NCBI GenBank assembly: GCA_030620115.1
Contig: JAUXFG010000149.1
Location: forward strand, 1 to 9,542
Direction: 5' to 3'
DNA: 9,542 bases
DNA from: Candidatus Fermentibacterota bacterium
GTDB taxonomy: Bacteria; JAFGKV01
Part shown: one piece after another, positions 1 to 6,332 of the stretch
Layout: the number at the start of each line of letters is the position of its first letter
How positions within the stretch are numbered: the first letter of the stretch is position 1
Program-made: the position numbers and the translations under genes
Notes under the pieces: model-generated
Databases searched by the model: none
What the model saw: only the letters and a program-made list of their open reading frames with translations
What the model was told of the DNA's origin: nothing

Positions 1-3
1 ACT

Positions 4-245
4 CCCCTCACCCTAACCCTCTCCCGGCGGGAGAGGGAGCATTTGTGCAACCCACATTCCTTCTCTTCCCTCAAATCCCCTCTCCCTCGGGGAGAAGGCT
101 AGGATGAGGGCGTTCCCTCTTCTATATCCATCTTTCTTCCCCTCACCCTAACCCTCTCCCCATGGGAGAGGGGACCATTGGTACATCACACATTCCCGTC
201 TTCTACCCAATCCCTTCTCCCTGAGGGAGAAGGTTAGGATGAGGG
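4..245. repeat. REP/BIME-like inverted repeat pairs, cluster 1 (two pairs)
   Basis: Two kinds of unit alternate. Unit A (4-37, 139-173) has a head CCCTCACCCTAA followed by a 9-bp stem CCCTCTCCC/GGGAGAGGG with a loop of 3-4 nt. Unit B (76-110, 211-245) is the same element in the opposite orientation: read on the minus strand it is CCCTCATCCTAA/G followed by a CCTTCTCCC/GGGAGAAGG stem. Each A-B pair is therefore a large inverted repeat with a spacer of about 40 bp, as in BIMEs. The spacers themselves are similar between copies (CCACATTCC or CACATTCCC). The cluster lies just 3' of the phosphatase gene, where it could act as an mRNA-stabilising or terminating structure; that role is inferred. Confidence 0.9.
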
Positions 246-279
246 GCTCTTTGGACTGCACACGCTGCACGCTCAACGC

Positions 280-1377
280 TCATCGCTTCCTCATCCTCCC
301 CTCGTTCGCCACTTCCGCCTCTTCGATAGCTGATACAGAATCAATAGCGACCTCCTCGGCTCCAGCCTGGACGGATTCTTTGACAGCCTGCGCCGGAATG
401 GATTCGGGTTCTTCTATATGCGGAAGCGCCGGCGTATATGCTCCCTGCTGCCGCCACAATTGCCACGTCGCGTACCCCAATGCTACAGTGGCAAGAAAGA
501 GCGCCACTGCGAGAATGGGGAGAAGGCGACTAGTCCTCCGCTTCGACACCGTCGCGCGCTCTCTTGCAATTTCCGCGGGCATGGCTATTCGATCCGGCCT
601 TCGAGATAACCGTCCGCTCTCCACAAGCGACAAACTGATATTGTCCGTACTGCCGCCATGCCATGCGGCTCGAACCAAGGCTTCCGCTGCATTGTCCAAC
701 TTCGGGATCCCGCAAATCAATTCGTGGATATCGTCGTCTTCCAGGCCGTTCTCTAAGCCATCTGAGCATAGGAGAAGGATCTGCCCGGGGTGGAGATGGT
801 AGGCGCCCTGTTCAGGGAATATGTCGACTTCGGGTGGATCGTCAGGATCTCCGAGTACACGTGTCAGCGCATGAGCCATTGGGGCTGATTCTCTGTGCTC
901 CGGCAGTATCGTGCCCCTGTCTATCATCTCCTGCACAGCGGAGTGATCCTTGGATATTTGGGTGATATCCCCTGAGTCAATCAGGTAGGCACGGCTATCC
1001 CCGACGTTCGCCACGATGTACCGGTCGCCAAAGAGAAAGATGGAGACCAAGGTGGTCCCCATCCCTTCTTTCTCGATATCTTTTTCAGCCTCGCGCACTA
1101 CCGCGTCGTGGGCCCGGCGATATGCCCCTTCCAACGCATCGGCAACATCAGAAGCGTCGGGCCGCGCTCCTCCAAGACGTTCATCTACAGCCCGGCAGAA
1201 CGCCTCCGACGCAACGCTCGACGCCACATCGCCGGCAGCGGCGCCTCCCATGCCATCGGCAACGAGAACCAGGTATCCCTTGCGCCGCCTGCCCAGGCGA
1301 ATCTCGTGGGCAAGGACTACATCTTGATTATATGGTCGTCTCCCCGGATGAGACCTTGTGGCAGTTGTGATCTTCAT
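280..1377 (-). CDS. PP2C-family serine/threonine protein phosphatase with C-terminal transmembrane helix
   Basis: A 365-residue protein expected to dephosphorylate phospho-Ser/Thr proteins using two Mn/Mg ions. All PP2C signature motifs are visible in order: RPYNQD (14-19), ADGMGG (40-45), GMGTTL (105-110), NVGDSRAY (124-131), KDHS (143-146), LTRVLG (171-176), CSDGL (204-208) and STDNIS (243-248). The metal-binding aspartates D19, D41, D206 and D245 are all present, so it should be active. A basic linker (259-284, RRTSR) precedes a hydrophobic helix at about 285-307. The acidic tail (309-365) should be extracytoplasmic, with the catalytic domain in the cytoplasm. The start has only a weak Shine-Dalgarno (GGA about 8 nt upstream), but the PP2C fold begins within ten residues, so no later start fits. 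It lies downstream of the FHA gene on the same strand, across a 379-nt gap containing repeats. The family assignment is secure; the substrate is unknown and no kinase is in the window. Confidence 0.95.
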   Translation of the reverse strand: MKITTATRSHPGRRPYNQDVVLAHEIRLGRRRKGYLVLVADGMGGAAAGDVASSVASEAFCRAVDERLGGARPDASDVADALEGAYRRAHDAVVREAEKDIEKEGMGTTLVSIFLFGDRYIVANVGDSRAYLIDSGDITQISKDHSAVQEMIDRGTILPEHRESAPMAHALTRVLGDPDDPPEVDIFPEQGAYHLHPGQILLLCSDGLENGLEDDDIHELICGIPKLDNAAEALVRAAWHGGSTDNISLSLVESGRLSRRPDRIAMPAEIARERATVSKRRTSRLLPILAVALFLATVALGYATWQLWRQQGAYTPALPHIEEPESIPAQAVKESVQAGAEEVAIDSVSAIEEAEVANEGRMRKR

Positions 1378-1445
1378 ACTTTATGTCCAGAAGGAGGAAG
1401 GTGGGTTCTAATGCTTTGTACATCCAACATTCGCTCTCTTCTTGA

Positions 1446-1542
1446 TCCCTTCTCCCCCGGGAGAAGGCTAGGATGAGGGGGCTCTTCCCATTTGCATCTG
1501 AAATCCTCCCCTCACCCTAACCCTCTCCCGACGGGAGAGGGG
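1446..1542. repeat. REP/BIME-like repeat pair, cluster 2 (B-A order)
   Basis: Unit B at 1446-1480 (CCTTCTCCC CCG GGAGAAGG type stem, then TAGGATGAGGG) is followed by unit A at 1508-1542 (CCCTCACCCTAA head, CTCTCCC GAC GGGAGAG stem). The order is opposite to cluster 1, but the B-to-A spacer resembles the B-to-A spacers of the other clusters (GCTCTTC near B, CATCT before A). It sits between the FHA and phosphatase genes and may separate their transcripts. Confidence 0.88.
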
Positions 1543-1545
1543 ACT

Positions 1546-1756
1546 ATTGGTGTATCCCGCGAATCCTTGGGCATCGCAACGGCACGTTATATAGTTTCCG
1601 TGTCGAAACCCTGGACGGAGGATAACGAAGCGCGGCAGAGTCGTATGCAAGGCGCCGCGACACAGCCGTATCCCCTGCGATACGGCAAGGAGCGGGAACA
1701 CCGCAGACGATCCTTGCCCCGCAAGTCAGCCGACGGGAGGGGTTTTGACACGGGAA
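1546..1756. other. Gene-free segment with two overlapping perfect hairpins
   Basis: No coding sequence is recognised here. Two perfect stem-loops share three bases. One is GCCGTATC/GATACGGC at 1665-1686 with a 6-nt loop. The other is GGCAAGGA/TCCTTGCC at 1684-1718, which encloses a small GCGG/CCGC stem. They lie 40-90 nt after the FHA stop on the minus strand and could form a transcript end structure. Neither is followed by a U-tract in that direction, so intrinsic termination is not supported. Confidence 0.5.
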
Positions 1757-2788
1757 CTACCTAGTGTGATAAACGAGCTCTACTTCTCCCATTCCGATTC
1801 GATCGCCTTCTTCCAAGGGATGAGACTCATTGACGCTCATTTCCATTCCGTTGATTTTCGTCGGATTGCTCGCCTCAGGAGCATAGTTGATGAGTGTGTA
1901 CTTGCCGTTGGAGAAGACCAGCTTTGCTTGCTTGCGCGAAACCGTGGGCAGCTTGAGCTGAATATGCTTGTAGGGCTCGCCCGGCAGCCTTCCGATGGTG
2001 GTCTCTATCTCAGTCTGACCGGAAGTCTTGTATAATCTGATCTCCTTGAGTTTCGGATCCCCCGCCACCACCTCGAAGTAGCCAGGCAGGAGCTTCAGAG
2101 TTCCAGGCGGCGGCGCGTGCATCTTGATGGTGGCGCCCTCAAGCGTTTCTGCAGGTTCCGGCATCCGGATCGTGGCACCTTCAGGGGCTGCCGGAGCCGC
2201 TGTCTCCACCGGAGCCGACACGGGCGGCCTTGGCTCCTCTGCGCGCCCTCTTGCGCTCATCTTCATAATCACAAACACGAAGACCCCAAGAACAATGACC
2301 GTCGCGGCGATTAGACCGTAGAGCAAATAGTTCGGCTTGGGGCATCCTGCATTTGAAGCCGGGCCGGGTTCGGTCGGACACCTATCGGCACTGTCAGGCA
2401 CTCCATCACCATCACTATCTTTGACCGGCGGCTTGGGTTCAATTGCGCCGGCAGAGATCAGAACTGTCCGACCATCCTCTATGATTGAGGGGGTATTCAA
2501 CTTCGGATCAATGGTCACGGTACCGGATACGCGCAAGCGATCCCCAACGTTGGGGTTGGCTTTGGTGGTGCGTATCATCACCACGCCGGCCCAGTCATCC
2601 TTGAGATGATAGACATTCGTGGTTGCCGGATCTTCCCGATACTGGATTACAAATCCCTCAACTGTCACGACATTGTTGATCTCCGATCCAAGATCTGAGA
2701 CCTTCATAACCTGTGCCTGAGCTGTTCCCACCTGGGATAGGAACAGAAGACAGACTAGCGCGATAGCAACGTTTCGCAGAGGATTCAT
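1757..2788 (-). CDS. Membrane-anchored FHA-domain protein with extracytoplasmic OB-like domain
   Basis: A 343-residue protein expected to bind phosphothreonine peptides through its cytoplasmic C-terminus. Visible layout: signal peptide 1-25 with TAQA before the predicted cleavage; a beta-rich OB-like domain (about 27-116); a calcium-type thrombospondin-3 motif DSDGDGVPDSADRCP (124-138) with a second Cys at 149; a membrane helix (about 154-175); a Pro/Ala-rich linker with a duplicated motif, EGATIRM (203-209) and EGATIKM (217-223); and an FHA domain (about 235-343). The FHA core residues are G266-R267, S284-R285 and N313-G314. The usual His after the serine is Gln (SRKQA), a known variant. The start is set by a strong Shine-Dalgarno (AGGAAGGAG, 8 nt upstream) and the signal peptide. 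It lies upstream of the phosphatase gene on the same strand, which suggests a shared phospho-signalling role. The OB assignment is from strand pattern only and is less certain than the FHA call. Confidence 0.9.
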   Translation of the reverse strand: MNPLRNVAIALVCLLFLSQVGTAQAQVMKVSDLGSEINNVVTVEGFVIQYREDPATTNVYHLKDDWAGVVMIRTTKANPNVGDRLRVSGTVTIDPKLNTPSIIEDGRTVLISAGAIEPKPPVKDSDGDGVPDSADRCPTEPGPASNAGCPKPNYLLYGLIAATVIVLGVFVFVIMKMSARGRAEEPRPPVSAPVETAAPAAPEGATIRMPEPAETLEGATIKMHAPPPGTLKLLPGYFEVVAGDPKLKEIRLYKTSGQTEIETTIGRLPGEPYKHIQLKLPTVSRKQAKLVFSNGKYTLINYAPEASNPTKINGMEMSVNESHPLEEGDRIGMGEVELVYHTR

Positions 2789-2877
2789 CCCGTACGCTCC
2801 TTCCTGATGCGAATCAAAGACCGGTGATAGATCAGGGCCGAACGCCCTTGCCTATACATCCTCAAATGTTCCATCTT

Positions 2878-3034
2878 CCCCTCACCCTCTCCCAGCGGGA
2901 GAGGGAACTGTTTGGTTGACGCCACATTCACGCCTTCTCCCCAATCCCTTCTCCCTCAGGGAGAAGGATAGGATGAGGGCTCTGCTCATCCACATCCATC
3001 CATCTTCCCCTCACCCTCTCCCAATGGGAGAGGG
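2878..3034. repeat. REP/BIME-like repeats, cluster 3 (A-B-A)
   Basis: Unit A at 2878-2905, unit B at 2945-2979 and unit A at 3007-3034. Both A copies carry a shortened head (CCCTCACCCTCTCCC, lacking the CTAACC segment) and are followed by the same tail, AACTGTTTGGTTGACGCCA. They therefore share a more recent common origin with each other than with the other A units. Confidence 0.88.
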
Positions 3035-3241
3035 AACTGTTTGGTTGACGCCATGGTGTTTCATTTCGCTCCTTGGCCACGCATTGTCAACGGTTCCGGC
3101 TCTGTGACCTCCCCAAAGAAACGTTCCTGGAGCCGCTTTTCTTTGCTTCTAACTCTGATTCAACAGATTCCGTCTTCTCTATTCGCTCCAATCATGGTAC
3201 TATCGCGAGCGCCCGCCTTTGGATCTACCATCAACTTCCTT

Positions 3242-3401
3242 CCCCTCACCCTAACCCTCTCCCACCGGGAGAGGGGATTATCCGTGCAATCCACATTCCC
3301 CTCCAATCCCTTCTCCCCCAGGGAGAAGGCTAGGATGAGGGCTCTTCTCCTCCACATCCATCTTCCTTCCCCTCACCCTATCCCTCTCTCACCGGGGAGG
3401 G
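3242..3401. repeat. REP/BIME-like repeats, cluster 4 (A-B-A)
   Basis: Unit A at 3242-3276, unit B at 3307-3341 and a degenerate unit A at 3369-3401, whose second stem arm is shortened (CTCTCACCGGGGAGGG). The A-to-B spacer (CCACATTCCCCTCCAA) is nearly identical to that in the 5208-5298 copy. Confidence 0.85.
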
Positions 3402-3453
3402 AACCATTCGTACAGCCTACCATGGGAGTAGTCGAGTAGGCTGTCTCCGATTG

Positions 3454-3472
3454 GCGGGAGCATGGCTCCCGC
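3454..3472 (-). terminator. Perfect hairpin downstream of the RES toxin gene
   Basis: GCGGGAGC / GCTCCCGC is a perfect 8-bp G+C-rich stem with a 3-nt loop, about 90 nt beyond the toxin stop on the minus strand. No U-tract follows in either direction. It may protect the transcript end or be a palindromic relic rather than an intrinsic terminator. Confidence 0.35.
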
Positions 3473-3561
3473 TCGACAAAGCGCAAGCATCGCACTCCAC
3501 AGATTCCGCACTCCGGGATCCTGCTTCCTTCGACGCGAAGCATGGCTCACTATCCTTGGAA

Positions 3562-4161
3562 TCAAACGATCTTGATTCTGCATCTACGAGCAGCAGTTGC
3601 AATTCGAGGCCAGACCGCGGCTTCTGAGATTTTGTGATCACTCAGCAAAACCAGCGTGGACAGATCGGCCCTATCCGTGAGCACAACATTCTCTGATGAC
3701 ATTTGGCGCCCTCTCCAACGGATACCCACAAGATCAGGAAACTGGCGGTACAATGCGCGCGCCCACTGCTGGGCTATTTCATAATCGGTCGTGATGCAAA
3801 TCTCTTGATCCAGGCCAAGGTGACGCGGTCCGACGCCGTAGAGGTCCACCACGTCGAGCGGCGCCGAAAGCTTGACCACGCAGATCCGTCTCCCGCAGTC
3901 TTGATCAATAATCTTTAGTCTTCCAAAAGACTCGGCAACAGCTCCGATCAATGAACCCGACGCATACCAGATCGATTCTGGATGAGAGTCTCCTTTGGGC
4001 GGCGGGTGGTGGTCAAAGCGCTGATCCTCAAGCGGTCCGAAGGAACGCCCGGCAATCCAAGTCTGCCGACATGGATTGTAGAAGCGCACGAGTCTTTTCC
4101 CCGGTTGCAGAGTATGGACCTTCGGCTTTGGGAGTAGTCGTGATGGAGTGGGAATACTCAC
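3562..4161 (-). CDS. RES-domain toxin of a type II toxin-antitoxin pair
   Basis: A 199-residue protein of the RES family, whose studied members (MbcT, ParT types) attack NAD+ or ADP-ribosylate targets. Visible family landmarks: RLVRFY (23-28) carrying the N-terminal catalytic Arg; SIWYASGSLIGAVAESF (63-79) with Y66 and E77 in the expected places; a VVDLYG strand (104-109); TTDYEIAQQWARALY (124-138); and GIRWRGRQ (146-153). The length is usual for a RES protein with a short N-terminal arm. The GTG start overlaps the antitoxin stop (GTGA), which implies translational coupling; no strong Shine-Dalgarno precedes it. The position where many RES proteins have Ser after the GxRY/W strand is Gly151 here, but S155-S156 follow, so loss of activity cannot be concluded. 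Gene order, antitoxin first then toxin, is typical. The family call is firm; activity is inferred. Confidence 0.88.
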   Translation of the reverse strand: MSIPTPSRLLPKPKVHTLQPGKRLVRFYNPCRQTWIAGRSFGPLEDQRFDHHPPPKGDSHPESIWYASGSLIGAVAESFGRLKIIDQDCGRRICVVKLSAPLDVVDLYGVGPRHLGLDQEICITTDYEIAQQWARALYRQFPDLVGIRWRGRQMSSENVVLTDRADLSTLVLLSDHKISEAAVWPRIATAARRCRIKIV

Positions 4162-4952
4162 GGCATATGTCCGTGCTCCTCGGCGAGCTCGATGACTTTC
4201 CGTATCTGCCCGGTCTTCAGCAACTGAATGGGGGTATGATTCCCGAGGGTTTCGTATGCCTCAGCAAGCCACGCTGCCGAGCCTGCCGGCGAGAGTTGCA
4301 AATGAGTCACTACCTCTTCGAGGCCTGGCAGCACTCCGCTTGGTAAATCGGCATCAAATTGCCATCTTGGGTATCGCCAGTGATTCTTCACCCGAAGAGC
4401 CAGGAGTTTTCCTTCCCGGCGGAGCTTTTCCAACCGCTGACGTGAGCGGTCTGCTAATTCCGCAGCCTCCTCGACACCAACACAACTCGCGAGAAGTGTC
4501 TCACGTCGTTTTCGAGATTCAATCTCGGCTTCCAACTGGCCTTGTAGAACTTCTTCATCCGCCGCTTCATCCACTTCCGCTAGCGGGTCTTCATCGACCA
4601 ACTGCTCCAGAACATAGATGATGCTCCTTGCAGCTCTCGCGAGCATCTCCTGACGGGATTTACTCTGGTTCAATCGAACCAAGGTCTCCACAACGCCGAA
4701 AGCTTCCGATTTGAGACGGGCCGCGGCAACGGCCACCTCGAGCTTGTGAGCAGGAATCGCCAATCGGTATGACGTCTCACGAATGACCCTGGTAGATGCC
4801 CTGGACAGCCCAAGCGCCTCGCCGGACTCATCGATATTTTCGAATGAAGAATCCGCCATGGTGTGAGATACAACACGAGTGCTGGTCTTCTTGGCGCGAG
4901 CCGTGGCGCTTTTTCGTGTCTTCGTCCCCAGGGCTGCTTTCTTGTTAGCCAT
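4158..4952 (-). CDS. Antitoxin partner of the RES toxin, excisionase-like HTH plus ParS/MbcA-type C-terminal domain
   Basis: A 264-residue protein expected to neutralise the RES toxin and repress the operon. A Lys/Arg/Ala-rich tail (about 1-28) is followed by a helical segment (about 45-150). Next is an excisionase/MerR-like helix-turn-helix (about 156-195: VEEAAELADRSRQRLEKLRR, then a wing ending RYPRWQF). The last part (about 203-260) contains GVLPGLEEVV and LGNHTPIQLLKTGQ, matching the toxin-binding domain of Xre/MbcA/ParS antitoxins. It is clearly longer than the usual 130-160-residue partner. The start at 4952 is chosen because AAGGAGGG lies 7 nt upstream. An in-frame start at 5018 would lie upstream of the predicted promoter and has no ribosome-binding site. 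The gene overlaps the toxin by 4 nt. The role is well supported by pairing and C-terminal similarity; the function of residues 29-150 is unknown. Confidence 0.82.
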   Translation of the reverse strand: MANKKAALGTKTRKSATARAKKTSTRVVSHTMADSSFENIDESGEALGLSRASTRVIRETSYRLAIPAHKLEVAVAAARLKSEAFGVVETLVRLNQSKSRQEMLARAARSIIYVLEQLVDEDPLAEVDEAADEEVLQGQLEAEIESRKRRETLLASCVGVEEAAELADRSRQRLEKLRREGKLLALRVKNHWRYPRWQFDADLPSGVLPGLEEVVTHLQLSPAGSAAWLAEAYETLGNHTPIQLLKTGQIRKVIELAEEHGHMP

Positions 4953-4964
4953 GGTTACCCTCCT

Positions 4965-4986
4965 TATCTTATCTACTGATAAGATA
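4965..4986. promoter_or_regulatory. Perfect palindrome, probable autoregulatory operator of the toxin-antitoxin operon
   Basis: TATCTTATC / GATAAGATA is a perfect 9-bp inverted repeat around a 4-nt centre. It lies between the antitoxin Shine-Dalgarno and the -35 box and contains the proposed -10 hexamer. A bound antitoxin dimer there would block RNA polymerase. The symmetry is seen directly; binding by the antitoxin is inferred from how type II systems are regulated. Confidence 0.65.
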
Positions 4987-5009
4987 GCACAAGTTGCATC
5001 AGCCCGCAA
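4981..5009 (-). promoter_or_regulatory. Candidate sigma-70-type promoter of the antitoxin-toxin operon
   Basis: On the minus strand TTGCGG (5004-5009) and TATCTT (4981-4986) are separated by exactly 17 nt. The match to consensus is moderate (3 of 6 and 4 of 6). Its position 20-50 nt before the Shine-Dalgarno and its overlap with the palindrome support it. It also argues against translation starting at 5018. Confidence 0.5.
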
Positions 5010-5018
5010 GTTTTTCAT

Positions 5019-5433
5019 TCAATGCAGCATGTGAACTTGCTTGTTCGGCATCGCTCTCGCGCGATCATGTGTCATATTATTCCCAGACTCCAGCCGGTTG
5101 GGCGGAGCCGAGGCTAGGATGAGGAGGCTCTTCCCCATTTCACTCCCTTCTCCCTCAGGGAGAAGGTCAGGATGAGGGCGCTCTTCTCCGATGCATCCAT
5201 CTTTCTTCCCCTCACCCTAACCCTCTCCCAGCGGGAGAGGGAACTATCTGTGCAACCCACATTCCCCTCCAATCCCTCCTTCTCCCACAGGGAGAGAGAA
5301 CTTTGGGCTTTGGGAGGACTCTTCATCCCATCTCTCCACGGACTTATTGAGAACTCACAGATCGGCTATCATGCTCAGCTAAATCGAAACTTATGCCGAG
5401 CTCCCGCTCGAAGCAAGTTATGGTTCTCTGTGA
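5019..5433. other. Gene-free region between the toxin-antitoxin operon and the vWA remnant
   Basis: It contains a partial repeat end (GAGGCTAGGATGAGG, about 5111-5125), repeat cluster 5, and about 135 bases of unique sequence (5299-5433). No reading frame in it continues the vWA domain cleanly into the downstream remnant. The 5' two-thirds of that gene have been deleted or replaced by the repeats. Confidence 0.6.
5144..5298. repeat. REP/BIME-like repeats, cluster 5 (B-A-B)
   Basis: Unit B at 5144-5177, unit A at 5208-5241 and a degenerate unit B at 5273-5298 (CTTCTCCCACAGGGAGAGAG, lacking the TAGGATGAGGG end). This is the rightmost copy; none is found in the remaining 4.2 kb. Confidence 0.87.
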
Positions 5434-6139
5434 TCTATCGCCTTTCGGACCGGGAGTGGCTTGGAAGAGGACAGGCTTGAATCCATGGCTCAGGTAACAG
5501 GAGGAAGCTATTTCCATGCACCGGCGCCCCACGATTTGGTGGAGATATACCGCGCCATAGCGTCGGAACTTGAACAGGGTTACGTGGTTCGATTCGATCT
5601 CCCCTCAGATCGAGGGCTCGCGCAGAAACAACTTCACATTCTTGCATCCCATCTCTGCCGCATCTGTTTGCCTCACCTCGATCGCGCAATCCTCGACGTA
5701 GCTTGGACTACGCCTCCGGTTTCGCTCCCTCGGGGAGGCCAAATCTGCAGCAGCTCTGTGCGCCAGAACTGCGAACTTATTCTTGCGCGAACCCCTAGCT
5801 GAGACCGGCATGCATGTGATGGAATTGACCGTTGTTTCGGACGGAGATACGATGATAGGCGCGCAGCTTTTTGATATGATAGGAGATTCCCACGGAGCAA
5901 AAGCCACACACACGGATTCCGGCTTATCGGCTGAGACCGAGCCGGAACCGCAGAGCAGAAAAGAGATCCAATGCCCGTTGGTGCCCGTGCTTTATGGTGC
6001 CGGGATCGGCCTGGCAATCGGTGCCGTTCTTCTGCTCCTTGTCGGGGGAGGCGAACGGGGCACCCGTCTTCTGTTCGCTTCTCTCATCACGCTTCTCGGG
6101 ACACTGGCGGGCGCTCTTTACTGGATCAGCGTCTCTTAA
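5434..6139 (+). pseudogene. Degraded von Willebrand factor A-domain membrane protein (C-terminal remnant)
   Basis: From 5434, in the frame of 5461, the translation runs SIAFRTGSGLEEDRLESMA, then VTGGSYFHAP and LVEIYRAIASELEQGYVVRF. This matches the end of a vWA domain (the IxxGxGxxxxRLxxxA, TGGxYFxA and IYxxI segments), but an in-frame stop at 5431 removes everything before it, including the MIDAS DxSxS motif. The similarity fades after about 5610. A second frame (5783-6139) supplies GMHVMELTVVSDGD, resembling an Ig-like or vWA-associated beta segment, then two hydrophobic helices (5980-6045 and 6070-6130, approximately). I read both as one decayed gene with a deletion and a frameshift. The 118-residue second frame could still be translated from TTG at 5783 or ATG at 5810, but no good ribosome-binding site is seen. 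vWA proteins often accompany FHA and PP2C genes, so it may be a lost member of the left-hand cluster; that is inference. Confidence 0.6.
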
Positions 6140-6181
6140 CCCGGGGACCTCACACCGGCTCTCATCGCCTGTCCTATGGAG

Positions 6182-6255
6182 GGACGCGCTCCGTCGCGTC
6201 CGCGGCATCAGCACCAACGGCGGCCATGAGGGAGTATCGCTCTCCAAATGGAGAG
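6182..6255. repeat. Two short perfect hairpins in the vWA-Fic gap
   Basis: GGACGCG / CGCGTCC at 6182-6201 (6-nt loop) and CTCTCC / GGAGAG at 6240-6255 (AAAT loop). The first resembles dispersed palindromes seen in other bacterial genomes. Neither has a T-run, so they are not called terminators. Confidence 0.45.
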
Positions 6256-6332
6256 GATATTGACCATAGTGATGCTGATATGGTCGCCCGACAGCCATAT
6301 GAAGGGGGTAATCGGCTGTAGAAATAGGGTAA

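Larger units (their letters stand above)
2789..3561. other. Long intergenic region dominated by repeats, no gene seen
   Basis: This 773-base stretch between the FHA start and the RES toxin stop contains repeat clusters 3 and 4, plus unique sequence at 3035-3241 and 3402-3561. Open frames through it run across the repeats and resemble no protein. The promoter of the leftward FHA gene must lie at its left end, but no convincing -35/-10 pair was found between 2807 and 2877. Confidence 0.6.

Noticed and set aside
4-245. CRISPR array
   Set aside because: Repeats alternate in orientation, are palindromic throughout, have conserved rather than unique spacers, and recur in several gaps. No cas genes are present.
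239-802. 187-residue protein on the plus strand
   Set aside because: It is antisense to the phosphatase gene, whose motifs are complete, and it begins inside a repeat unit.
3041-3439. 132-residue protein on the plus strand
   Set aside because: Most of the frame is translated repeat DNA (LTLTLSHRERG type strings). There is no ribosome-binding site and no resemblance to a family.
4953-5018. 22-residue N-terminal extension of the antitoxin
   Set aside because: It would include the predicted promoter and operator and has no Shine-Dalgarno, whereas the start at 4952 has an excellent one.
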